Shown: in pieces, positions 1 to 9,877 of the stretch
Layout of the letters: each line of letters opens with the position of its first letter
Numbering within the stretch: position 1 is the first letter of the stretch
NCBI GenBank assembly: GCA_001972305.1
Contig: BDDD01000883.1
Span: 1 to 64,000 of the forward strand
Direction: 5' to 3'
Length of the DNA stretch: 64,000 bases
Origin: Cephalotus follicularis
Taxonomy: Eukaryota; Streptophyta; Magnoliopsida; Oxalidales; Cephalotaceae
Position numbers and translations under genes: made by a program
Notes under the pieces: generated by a model
Database searches by the model: none
Told to the model about the DNA's origin: nothing
Seen by the model: the letters and a program-made list of their open reading frames with translations, nothing else

Positions 1-407
1 TCATCACCGCCACACTCCGTATAGACCTAGCTGCGTTGATTACCAAGGTATGATCATTCAATTACATGAAAATTGTTCAATACAATCTACGGTGAGTTTC
101 TATACCCTAAACCGCTTTTTAATTATATTTTCTCTTAAGTTTTTATTCATTGCTTTAATTAGTTTTAATTTACACGCTTTATTATCTTAGTATGTTATTT
201 TATTTTATTTTATTTCTCGTTTTAAATTATTTTATTTTACTTTGCATAATTATGAGTAGTTTTCGATAGTTTATCTCATAAATTGGTATACTTCGCCTAG
301 GTTGGATAAATTACAACTAGTTTACGTTTCCCTGCGTTCGACCCGTTACTGCATGATCCGTGCACTTGCGGCTATAAATATTAAAACATTCTTTTTAACA
401 GTGAACA
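1..407 (+). mobile_element. 3' end of an Athila/Tat-type LTR (truncated by window edge)
   Basis: This is the terminal part of a long terminal repeat. It matches the end of the Athila-type LTR at 51430-51856: the same CACTCCGTAT...GACCTAGCT block, then GTGAGTTTCTATACCCTAAA, then a closing block ending in ACATTCTTTTTA and TGAACA. The two copies differ at many sites, so they are separate old insertions of one family. It ends at about 407, where decayed gypsy integrase sequence begins, so the element appears to have inserted into gypsy-1. Whether this is a solo LTR or the 3' LTR of a longer element lies outside the window. Confidence 0.75.
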
Positions 408-1347
408 CCTACACACGTTACTGATTCGGCGAGCAAGCTAGCTCGGTTGTTTATTAAGGAGCTTGTGAGACTGCATGGTGTTCCTGTGAGTATTGTGTGC
501 GATCGTGATTCATTCTTCACTTCCAACTTCTAGAAGAGATTTCAGACGGCTTTTGGAACAAAGTTGAATTTCAGCATAGCGTTTCATCCACGGATAGATG
601 GACAATCAGAGCGTACCATCTAGACCTTGGATGATATGCTCCGAGCTTGTGTTATCAACTTTAGTGGTACTTGGGAGGATCATATTTGCTTGATAGAGTT
701 TTCGTACAATAATAGTTATCACTTGAGCATTTGTATGGCTCCGTACGAAGCTCTTTAAGGACGAAAATGTAGATCACCCATTTCTTGGTATAAGGTCTTA
801 GAGTGACCGATACTGGGGTCAGATCTTGTTGAGGAGACTTCATAGAAAGTCAATATGATTAAGGAGAAATTACTTATAGGACAAAGTCGACAAAAGAGTT
901 ATGTCGATAGTGTGAAAAGGAGACCTTTGATTTTGAATATCATGTATTTTTGAAGGTTTCCCCTCGGAAAGGTGTTCAGAGTTTGGGAAGAAGGGCAAGC
1001 TAGCTCCACGCTATATTGGTCCTTTTCAGATTCTTGAGAGAGTTGGGGAGGTAGCTTATCAGCTCGCCTTTCCTCATGCATTATCGAATGTACATGATGT
1101 CTTCCATGTTTCTATGTTGCGAGGTTATATCTGAGATCCATCACATATCCTGGTTTATGACTCGATATCGGTGCAAGATGATCTCTCTTGTGAGGAATTG
1201 CCTGTGAGGATTCTGGATTGGAAGACTCAAGTATTGAGGAATCGAACCATTCCTATGGTGAAAGTCCAATGGCAGTTCCACCAACCTGATGAAGCTACGT
1301 GGGAACATGAGGATGATATCCGTGAACGCTACCCTCACTTATTCTAG
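408..1347 (+). pseudogene. gypsy-1 pol 3' end: decayed integrase core to chromodomain
   Basis: All three frames carry remnants of a Ty3/gypsy integrase. In order there are a core segment with a VCDRDS-like motif (D of the DDE triad), HPRIDGQSE (usual HPQTDGQSE), [31 protein letters not shown], and finally a chromodomain tail with EATWEHEDDIRERYPHLF ending at TAG 1345-1347. Stops and frameshifts are frequent, so no protein is made. The 5' part of the element is missing because the Athila-type LTR at 1-407 interrupts it. The tail is of the Tekay/Del chromovirus type, as in gypsy-2 and gypsy-3. Confidence 0.85.
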
Positions 1348-1377
1348 AGACGTTAAAATTCGAAGATGAATTCTTTG

Positions 1378-1389
1378 AAGGGGGGAGGA
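1378..1389 (+). promoter_or_regulatory. gypsy-1 polypurine tract
   Basis: AAGGGGGGAGGA lies directly before the TG that opens the LTR at 1391. This is the usual plus-strand primer position in a gypsy element and fixes the LTR start. Confidence 0.8.
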
Positions 1390-1554
1390 TTGTAATGACC
1401 GAAAATTCTATTTAATGTACTGTTGTGATTCTCGATGTAATTTTATCTTGAATTAATGAGAAATGATAGATTTTCCAACTTCTGATATTGATTTTGGAGG
1501 AAGTAATGTTAAGAGTGTTGCATTGGATTATAAATGCTGGAAACTGTCCAAAGT

Positions 1555-2713
1555 GTCGACGCCCAAGAGCAAAACGTCGACGCCAAGAATAGAAAACACG
1601 CGTGTAATACACATTGACAGCAAAGCGTCGACGCCAAGTGAGAGTGTCGACACTAATCAACAAACAGAGTTAAGCGTCGACGCTAGGAGGAAAGCATCAT
1701 GGCTTAATGATGAACAACAGACAGATTTAAGTACTGTCATAAAAATGTGTGAAGAGCAGGTGTTGACAACTATTGGGCGCCTGATCACGCCAGAGATAGC
1801 GTTTCCAACATGCCTCCATGTTCCCTGACCTGCCATGACATGTATGTGTCATGCGGCAGATGAGAATGAGAGAGAGGGAGCAGGTGGTGCATGCATGCAC
1901 AAGAGAAAGAAAGAGAGAGGGAGAGAGACCTGGAATGCATGTTCATGTGCGGGGAGGCAGGAGAAAGAGAGAGAGAAACGGGCATAAAGCACGCCTCTCA
2001 TCTCCGTGAACGCACCAGGAAGAATAAAGAGAAACAGAAGAAAGAAACAGAAGAGAAATGGAAAAAGAGAGAAAAGAGAGTGGAAATCACATCCTCTATT
2101 GTTGAACCAGTACAATGCTTGGAAAGCTTGAAAATTAGAGCTACTGGACCTAGTTGGAGCTGCTGGGAAGCTCAAACACCATTGTTTTCATGGACTTAAA
2201 GAGGTGGACTTCGATTCCTAACTTGGAATCTAAGGTAGGGATTATATACATGCAATTTTGAGTTCAAAAATTATGGATGATCATTTATAATTTGCATGGC
2301 CACTGTGGTTTATGGATTTTTTGATTGATGGTATGGTTGCTATGATTAGTTACCTGCCATGCATGTTGTTTTGATTGATGATGAATTGTGATGCATGTAT
2401 TACTATGCTTGGATTTCTACTGGTTTTATTGTGTGTTGGGGAAGAAGACGATTTGGTCTTCTTTAACCGTCGACGCTTAAGGTAAAAGCATCGACGCCTT
2501 GAACTGTTGGATGATGGAATGAACGACTGGAGTGTTGACATGTGAGGTTCCTACCTCAAAGCATCAAGGTCAAGGATTGAAGCGCTAACGCTTAAGGGTC
2601 CATGCCTTGAGCGTCGACGCCAAATGAGATAAATGTTAACGCGCAAAGCTTCTGGTTGAAAGCGCTGACGCTAAGAGTAAAACCGTCGATACTTGAGGGA
2701 CATAAGCGTCGAC
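1555..2713. repeat. Dispersed GCGTCGACGC palindromes in gypsy-1 LTR
   Basis: GTCGAC cores occur at 1555, 1576, 1627, 1646, 1676, 2469, 2613 and 2708. Several extend to the 10-bp palindromes GCGTCGACGC or GTGTCGACAC. Near-copies (ATCGAC, GCTAACGC, GCTGACGC, GTCGAT) fill the gaps. Many are followed by CAAG, CTAAG or TTAAG. Most differences from the perfect palindrome are CG to TG/CA or one-step changes, as expected of decaying methylated CG sites. Confidence 0.8.
1865..2080. repeat. GA-rich low-complexity tract
   Basis: Runs of GAGA, GAAA and GAGAGG on the plus strand in the gypsy-1 LTR. The tract gives long chance open frames on both strands, none with a recognisable domain. Confidence 0.8.
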
Positions 2714-3126
2714 TCCTAGAGTTAAACAGCGACGCTTAAGTGACTGATTTGGACGTTAATGCCTATACAATACACATTGACGCGAATAGAGCTTTTTTGC
2801 ATTTTGAGCATATGTTTGCATTGCATATTCTTATGGATTGTCTCGCAAGTTGGATTGTTAATGGATTCTAAAATGTTTTTTCATTTTATAAAGTGCATGC
2901 ATGATTTAAAATAAATCATTATTTTGTACAAAATGTGTATTTTCAGAAGATTGAAAATTGTTATACGAAAATGGATATTTTTGAAGAATTGATTATTGTT
3001 CAAATGAATGATCATACGTTTGAATAAATATATTATTTCCCCAGTATTTTATAACTTATAATCTACTTGAAAATGGATTGATTTTGAGATTGATTGATGG
3101 ATTGTGATAGGAATTCCACACACAAT

Positions 3127-3320
3127 GGCTTCTAAACACTGAGTGTAAGCAGCTAGGAATTCCTCATAGGTTGGCTACTAAACACTGAGTGCAAGTAGCT
3201 AGGGATTTCCATACATTAGCTACTAAACACCGAGTGCAAGTCGCTAGGAACTCCCACATACCTTGGTTACTAAACAATGAGTATAAGTAACCAGTTGCTA
3301 AACACCGAGTGCAAGCAATC
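3127..3320 (+). repeat. Array of five 28-nt hairpin units
   Basis: Units lie at 3127-3154, 3173-3200, 3218-3245, 3265-3292 and 3293-3320. Each has a left arm, the core CTAAACAC(T/C)GAGTG(C/T)A with a small inner CAC/GTG dyad (lost in unit 4), and a right arm complementary to the left. Arms: GGCTACT/AGTAGCT in unit 2, GGTTACT/AGTAACC in unit 4, GTTGCT/AGCAAT in unit 5. Base changes in one arm are matched in the other. Spacers carry an AGGAATTCCT palindrome or its variants. The array lies in the downstream half of the gypsy-1 LTR. Confidence 0.8.
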
Positions 3321-3911
3321 GTGGATTGGATGTATGGGTTCTCTTGGACTTGATTTATGGATTGTATGGTTGTAGCCACTTGGCATGATTGTGAACCTAT
3401 TGGCACATATACATACATATATATAGTGATATATTATGTATTGCATCATGAATGCATTCATTACATGACTTTCATTATCGTTGACCCCAAAGTGTATTTA
3501 TATTTCCTCTACTTACCCATTGGATTCAGCTAACCCTATCAATTTCAGATTGACGCAGTGGATCGACATCGTTGAGCATGGGGAAACAAAGTGAAGAGTT
3601 TAAGTTGTATTTTCCTTAGGGAAATGTTAATTTGGATATATGTAACGGATTATGTATCGTTGGAATTGTTAAGAATGGATTAATGAATTAGTTCATGCTC
3701 TGTTTTGAGGGCAATTAACAATGATGATGTTGTGTTGTTGTAACCTGTAATATGGGATGCACGTTATGTATTAAATTCAGCTTATGATTATATGCTTCCG
3801 CAATGAAAAGATATGATTAGAAAGTTTTAAATTTCTCGTATTTTTATATAAGCTGAATATATGCTGATTGCCATGACCTCCAGGTCTACGTTGTGAGAAC
3901 GGGGTGTGACA

Positions 3912-4402
3912 CGACTCCTCTGCCTATCACACCTTGAGTGCATAGAAGGATGGATGTCCTCTGCCTACTCACACCTTGTGGTTGTGTGTACCCTTGATGA
4001 TTATCGCTATGGTCTGCTGACCTATTCTCGTAATGGGCGCAACAACTAGGGGCAAGTACAAGTGATGTTTCTCTGATCAAATGGGCCGGATCGTAGAGCA
4101 AGGCTTCGCCAACAGAACAGTTCCTATTGTTTATACATACCTTGTATGAGAGACTTGAGGTATGAGAATGTTGTAAAACAATTATTTGACCTGCCGGCTA
4201 GTGGTAGTGCATCTGATATAAGACGTTGATATATATATTGGCGCTTATCCACGGGAGATAATAAATGGTTATATTCCGCAAGCATGATTATTTATGAAAG
4301 TTTTAAGTTTATAGAACTTTTGGATAATGATATGAATGGATTGTATAGATGGCAAGCCACGTGTCAGCCCGTGGGGTCCTCCCTATGGTTCGAGGCATGA
4401 CA
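3912..4402 (+). repeat. Orphan LTR-like tail
   Basis: No coding capacity is recognised. The stretch has the texture of the last part of a gypsy LTR, with a ...TTCCGCAAGCATGATTATTT segment resembling the pre-terminal part of the gypsy-1 LTR and an ending ...GAGGCATGACA at 4402. It may be the tail of another LTR into which gypsy-1 inserted. An imperfect repeat of CCTCTGCCTA...CACACCTTG occurs near 3916 and 3958. No matching LTR start or TSD was found. Confidence 0.35.
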
Positions 4403-4829
4403 AAACTTGTAGCCATTGGTTTGGGTAGCAAGATTAGTAAAGACAAAAGCTTGGATTTAAAGTTTGAGGGAACACACAAAAGTGGAGGGGCAAAGAATTA
4501 GGTAATGAAATTCTAACATCCTCATTTACAGCTTTTGTGTTCATGTTTGGGATTCGGGTTGGTGAATTGATGTTGGGGTTTTTGTGTGTAACTCTAATTC
4601 CAATTTAAAGAGTGAACTGTGATAGTTAGTGAAACCCTAGTTCCACCCGAACCCCCTTGCCTGGGAAGTTTTTTTGGTTCAATTGAAGCCCTAATTATTG
4701 ATCCTTAGGCATAATGGGACAATTAGTTCAAGGGTATCGTCAGGCCTCTGCTTTTAAATGAAAATTAAAACTTGTGTTCATAACCCTGAACCCTAAATGT
4801 CCCATCCCTCTTAGAACCCTTTCCAGCAC
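4403..4829. other. No recognised feature; probable decayed copia-1 3' end
   Basis: The segment lies between the orphan LTR tail and the copia-1 RNase H fragment. I see no reading frame with a domain and no clear LTR boundary. By position it should hold the end of copia-1 pol, its polypurine tract and part of its 3' LTR, but these are too decayed to mark. Confidence 0.3.
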
Positions 4830-5239
4830 TGGGCTCATTGGCCAGTGCAACGGCCCCATCTGGACGTCCGATGGATGGAACCACATCAAGTTCAGCAATG
4901 AAGTTCTGCATCAAAACATCTTCCTTTGCGGCATCAAAGGCTGCAATGTACTCTGCTTAAGCGGTGGAGTCTGCAGTGGCCTGCTGCTTTGAACTCCTCC
5001 CGCTCATAGCACCTCTGTTCAAGATGAATACGAATCCTGAGACGGATTTCTGATCATGCGGATCGCTGTTGAAACTGGAGTCTGTATAGCCCTCAAGTCT
5101 AAACTCACTGTCTCCTCCGTATGTCAAGAAGGTATATTCAGTCCTCCTCAGGTATTTGAGAATCCCCTTGAAAATTTCCCAGTGCTTCTTATCGGGGTCG
5201 GAATGAAATCGACTAGCCATCCGTAAGGCATAAGCGACA
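4830..5239 (-). pseudogene. copia-1 RNase H (split by gypsy-2)
   Basis: Read on the minus strand this is the Ty1/copia end of RT and the RNase H domain. It has DVAYAL (from TRPDVAYAL, joined across gypsy-2), a SRF..DP.KKHW segment, LKYLRRT, the RNase H motif YTDSSFNSD, KSVSGFVF and SSKQ.T.A.ST, then EYIAA and an AVA.ANEPS-like stretch where it fades. A stop follows DSTA, and there are other lesions further on. The frame is interrupted at 5239/5240 by the TSD of gypsy-2 and resumes at 16290/16291, which shows that gypsy-2 inserted here. It belongs to the same gene as 16291-16322 and 63157-64000. Confidence 0.88.
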
Positions 5240-5244
5240 TCAGG
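5240..5244. repeat. gypsy-2 TSD, left copy
   Basis: TCAGG directly before the LTR; the identical pentamer follows the element at 16286-16290. Confidence 0.92.
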
Positions 5245-8200
5245 TGACACGCACCGTTCCCGAGAACCCCCGCCCGAGGACGACCGTGCCAGGTGGAAGG
5301 ATCCCTCACCTGGATCCCTAACCAAAAACCCAACAAACATCAAGGCTAACGCTAAGGCCAGGGCAGGCGTTAAAACGCGCTGCCAAGGAGCGCCGCGCTC
5401 CCCAGGCCGAACGCACCCAAGGCATAAAAACGAGAAAAGCCCAAAAAAACACACAGCAAGGAAGGAACAAAGAAGGGAATGGCAAAACTGTAAATAACCT
5501 TTACTTAAAACCATTCCCAAAACTCGCCGTTTAACTAAATGGACACACTGTCCAGACGCACCGTTCCACTAAAGGAATGCACACAACAACCACTTCCCAA
5601 ACGCACCGTTCCACAAAAAGAACGTACCAGGGGAGCGAGCCAGGGCAGAGAACGCAACACTACGTCTTGCCTGGGGTCCCGGACAGGGGGTGTCAACACC
5701 ATGTGACGTAACACAAGCCAGGCCTGTGCCTCCATCCTAAGACATGCCTTCCCCGGATGAGGCATCCTTGGGTATGTCCTCATTGGACGACTAACAACGG
5801 ACATTTCCTCCCCGGGCATGTCCTCCCCAGGCATGACCCATACAAACATGGGTATGCCCAGGCACAAGGAAACGACAACGCTTAACATAAGGTTAAGCCT
5901 GGGATCAACACAAGGGCCCGGGGACAAAAGCCAAGCCTTTGGGTCCACTACTCGGGGTACCCCAAACGCTCAACTTACACTAAGGAGATAGAATCTCACC
6001 CCGGTCAAGTACCCATGGGATCCACCAGGGCTCACCCACCAAAACATCTCCAGGGACCGAGCTGGTCCGAGGTCGGGAGGACGGGAAAAACTAAAGAAAA
6101 CTACCTACTCCCACATAACTCCTATGGCATGCCCGGGGATAACACTCGGGGACGCCAACAGACTCCGGCTTAGGATCAACCAACCCGGGATGCGAAGTCA
6201 ACCTAGGGTTTGACCAACCACGTACATTGCCATCCCTCCACCAGTATCTCAGTAGAGGTGCCACGCCCAAGGGCCCGGGGAGAAACACTTGAGTTTCACC
6301 AAGGCCAGGGCTGGGGAACCTGCTCCTATGCCCAGGGTCAAACAACCCCAGAACTCAAACGTCATCTCTGCACACCCAAACACATAGCAAAAATAACAAG
6401 GTATATAAAGCAAGAGAATTATATACACAGTCCCCAGCAAAAATGCCAAGGACGCACAACATCCAAGAAAAACGTATACATAATTACAAAGAAAGGTTTT
6501 ACAATATGGACATTAACAAGTCTATACAAAACCCCATGAATGTCCCCAGATGAATAAAGGTGCCCGTGGCGGAGGAGCCATCCGAAGGTGCTGCGTCAGC
6601 GTCTACCTCTTTCAACTCGCTGTCCTTAGTGGATCTCAAGAACACTGCTGCCCCGCTTCCCCTACACACAAAACTGAGAGGGGATTAGTCCAACTGACTA
6701 GTGAGTAAGATCAAGGAATATCTTGGGCAACCCACTTCCACCGGGGTGCCATGAACCGAGGAAAACGTGCCCTGCCCCAACTGGGCCAAAGGACAACCCA
6801 TCTCCCCTGCACAACAAAACAAGGTAGAGGTGAAAATGTACAAGGATATTGATAACAAGGAGATAAACAACAGGTTATATGCCAGAACATGCCAGGGATC
6901 CAAGGATCAACAAAGGATCAACTCTAAGGATAAAAAATTATCAAGGGGACTACTGGTACTGTATAAATCACAAGCACATTCCAATCACGCACATGCACAC
7001 ATCAAACTCACACACTTCCCATAGCCGGAACCACCTCGGCAAGCATAAATAACAACTCCGTTGAAATCCATCAACGCGGTCATAGGCTATAGGACTGTGC
7101 ACCATCCCTCATATACGCATATAGATACCCACTTCCAGAGTACCACATGAACATCGGTAGAAGGGCTACACCAACACTCCTTCCCCGGCAATCACACTTT
7201 GGCGCACCTCACTCCATGAACATCGATCGAGGGGCTACACAAGCCCACCCCCATCGGCAATCATGAGATCAGCACTACACCATGGGAACATCGATCGAGG
7301 AGCTAACTCGTCGGTAATCACATTGCGTTCATATGATCCAAGCAGCCCGCGAATCACCGCTCAGCTCCACCCTTGAGGAGATAACAGAGAAGAACATCGG
7401 CTCAGAGGTAAGTGTATCACCACTTAGACCATCTCGTGCTGGCAATCTCTCACATAGCCAAGTAACCAGTAACCAGTACCCAAGGACAACAACACATGAT
7501 ATCAAATAAAGCATGAATACTTAAACAGAAAGGGGAAACAACAAGTTCAACCCAGGTATCGAGTCCTTAGCTCGGAACAACAACATTCACATGCAATATC
7601 AACAAGATGACAGGAGAAGAAATTCTAGTCAAAATAATATCATGGAAAGGCATATAAACAATAAACTCTCAGTTACTAATTGATGGAAAGAAGAACATTC
7701 CACTCACTAGTAACAGTAGCTTCCTTAACTAGCTTCCTTGTTGCGCGGGCTCTGTGCCTAGATCTTACTCTGCAAGACCAACACACAACAACGCTTAGCT
7801 ATCATGAACAACATCTCTGAAGCTATGCATGAACCACATACACCCATCAAAACCAAGACGAAGCTCCTTCTCGGCCTCACAGATTGTGCCTGTACCAACC
7901 ATGCGACGCACCAAAATATACGGAGGAGAACTCTTACCTGCTAAACGTGCAGACGGGTAAAGAAAGTTCCAACCTCAAACCGCGCTCAAAGCTTCAGAAG
8001 AAAGACAAAGAAGAAAGATGAAAGATGAAAGCTCACTCTCCCAAAACTTCTTTAGGCGTGATAAGATAGATATGATATGTGCCTAAGTCAACTAACAAGC
8101 TTCCTAAGAAAGCTTTGCACATATCCCAACACCATCAACAACTCTTATCTCTTAACCCATATCAAACATTGGGCCTCCACCAAGCCCAAGCCAAAGTAAC

Positions 8201-8303
8201 ACTTATCCAAGGAAGGAGCCCAAACCAACCATAACCAAGGAGAAAAAAAAAATTCCCCCAAACCCAAACATCAATTTACCCAATATCAATGCGGGTTGTT
8301 CCA
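5245..8303 (-). repeat. gypsy-2 3' LTR
   Basis: 3,059 bp, colinear with 13190-16285. Plus-strand start TGACACGCACCG (element end ...TGTCA) and right edge GGGTTGTTCCA (element start TGGAACAACCC, where the partner has TGTAACGACCC). It contains three degenerate copies of a unit of about 67 bp at 7146-7330 (CATGAACATCGATCGAGGGGCTAC...CGGCAATCA). Compared with the other LTR it lacks 55 bp. Confidence 0.9.
7146..7330. repeat. Three ~67-bp imperfect tandem repeats in gypsy-2 LTR
   Basis: Units begin CATGAACATCG at 7146, CATGAACATCG at 7215 and CATGGGAACATCG at 7281, and each runs to CGGCAATCA or CGGTAATCA. The same array is in the other LTR from about 15136. The unit contains the overlapping palindromes ATCGAT and CGATCG. 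Confidence 0.75.
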
Positions 8304-8318
8304 TCCTCTCCCCCCTTA
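8304..8318 (-). promoter_or_regulatory. gypsy-2 polypurine tract
   Basis: The plus strand reads TCCTCTCCCCCCTTA, so the element strand has an AAGGGGGGAGAGGA tract immediately before its 3' LTR. Confidence 0.8.
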
Positions 8319-8331
8319 AGGAATTTTGTCC

Positions 8332-9877
8332 TCAAAATTCCAGCTCTGGTCCAAGGAACAAGTAAGGGTAACATTCCCTCATCTGGTCCTCACATTCCCA
8401 GGTAGCCTCTTCTGCTACATGGTTTCTCCACACGATCTTCACCAAGGGAATAGTCTTATTCCTCAACACTTGTTCTCGACGGTCTAAGATCTGCTTTGGG
8501 GCTTCCTCATAAGCCAACACTGGTAAATCCTCCCCGGCCAACACCACTGGCTCGGTCAACACATGGGAAGGATGAGCAACGTATTTCCTCAGCACAGATA
8601 CGTGGAACACATCGTGCACCATGGTCATCCCCTCAGGTAACGCCAAGCGATAAGCCACTGGTCCAAACCTTTGCACAACCTCAAAGGGTCTTATGTACCT
8701 TGGCTAAGCTTCCCACGCTTGCCAAAATGAACAATCCCCGTGTAAGGTGATACCCTGAGGAAAACCTTGTCACCTACCGAGAACTTCAAGTCCTTACGAC
8801 GCTTATCTGCATAGCTCTTCTGCCTACTCTGGGCCGCACGCAAACGACCTTGGATCACCTTCACCTTCTCTGTTGCGTCCCTGACCAACTATGGTCCTAA
8901 CAGCTGGTGTTCTCCCACCTCATTCCAACACAAAGGAGTTCGACAACGTCTGCCATACAAAGCCTCATAAGGAGCCATACCAATGCTCGCCTGGTAGCTG
9001 TTGTTATAGGCAAACTCGACAAAGTCAAATGGTCATCCCATCTCCCTCAGAAATCCATGACACAGGCTCTCAACATGTCCTCAAGAATCTGGATAGCAAG
9101 CTCAGACTACCCATCGGCCTGAGGATGGTAGGCCGTACTGAGTCGCAACTCCGTACCCAACGTCCTCTGCAAGCTCCGCCAGAATCTTGATGTGAACCTC
9201 GAGTCTCTGTCCGAAAAGATGCTACCGGGGATCCCGTGTAACCTGATCACACCATCCACATACAACCTAGCTAACTTGTCCAAACTGAAGTCCTTCCTTA
9301 TCAGTATGAAGTGAGTAGACTTGGTCAAACGATCTACTATCACCCAGATAGCATCATGCTTACTCCTCATCCGAGGAAAACTAATGACAATGTCCATCGC
9401 TAGGTTATCCCATTTCCACACTGGAATAGGAAGCGGTTGAAGAAGACTTGAAGGACTCTGTCACTCAGCCTTCACCGGCTGGCATGTCAGGCACCTTGCC
9501 ACGAACCTGGCAATCTCACGCTTCATGCCCCTCCGCCAAAAAGACTGCCTTATCTCACGATACATCTTGGTACTTCCAGGATGCATTGACCAAGGAGAAC
9601 GATGAGCTTCTTCTAGGATCTCCTTCTTGATCGTCTCGACATGTGGCACACATATCCTTTCTCCAAACATCAAAGCACCGTCACCCCTGATGTAGAAGTC
9701 AGTTCGAGAACCCTCTCTGACTTGTTTCAACAACTTGGCCAACCTCCAGTCCTTCTCTTGCAATCCCCAGATCTGCTCTTCCCGGCAGACAGCTCTGCCC
9801 TTAGAGACCTCAACTGTTCCAACATTGGCAAGTAACCCAACCGTATATGAGCCAAGGAAGCGGAGGACTTCCTGCAC
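8332..9877 (-). pseudogene. gypsy-2 integrase and chromodomain tail
   Basis: Read from 9877 down: a zinc-binding region with HPGSTKMY and C.TCQ, giving H and the CxxC pair; then a stop and frame change into the catalytic core (MDIV, DRLTKS.HF, FSDRDSRFTSRFW, YHPQADG at about 9421-9107); then stops; then QSRQKSYAD and VGDKVFLRVSP (8888-8691); and finally VFHVSVLRKY, the chromodomain-like ILDR..QVLRNK, EEATWECEDQM and YPYLF (8676-8332). The catalytic region is spread over at least four broken frames, so the protein cannot be made. The usual role is integration, with the chromodomain directing site choice. Confidence 0.88.

Larger units (their letters stand above)
1391..3911 (+). repeat. gypsy-1 3' LTR
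   Basis: The LTR starts TGTAATGACC right after the polypurine tract and ends GGGGTGTGACA, the same ending as the gypsy-3 LTR at 44877. Length is 2,521 bp. It contains GTCGAC-core palindromes (1555-1683 and 2468-2713), a purine-rich GA tract (about 1865-2080), a possible weak TATA-like CATAAAG near 1983, and an array of five hairpin units (3127-3320). The partner 5' LTR is not in the window, so age cannot be estimated. Open frames inside it (1463-1828, 1891-2199) show no domain and I treat them as chance. Confidence 0.85.

Noticed and set aside
1463-1828. 121-codon open frame in the gypsy-1 LTR
   Set aside because: No domain. It overlaps the GTCGAC palindrome cluster and lies wholly inside an LTR.
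1891-2199. Open frames over the GA-rich tract on both strands
   Set aside because: Low-complexity Glu/Arg/Lys or Ser/Leu/Phe translations of a simple-sequence tract.
3127-3320. CRISPR-like array of short repeats
   Set aside because: Units vary in sequence, spacing is irregular, no spacers of uniform length, no cas genes, and the context is a plant LTR.
4783-4795. Telomere-like CCCTGAACCCTAAAT
   Set aside because: Only one to two imperfect units, so not a telomeric array.
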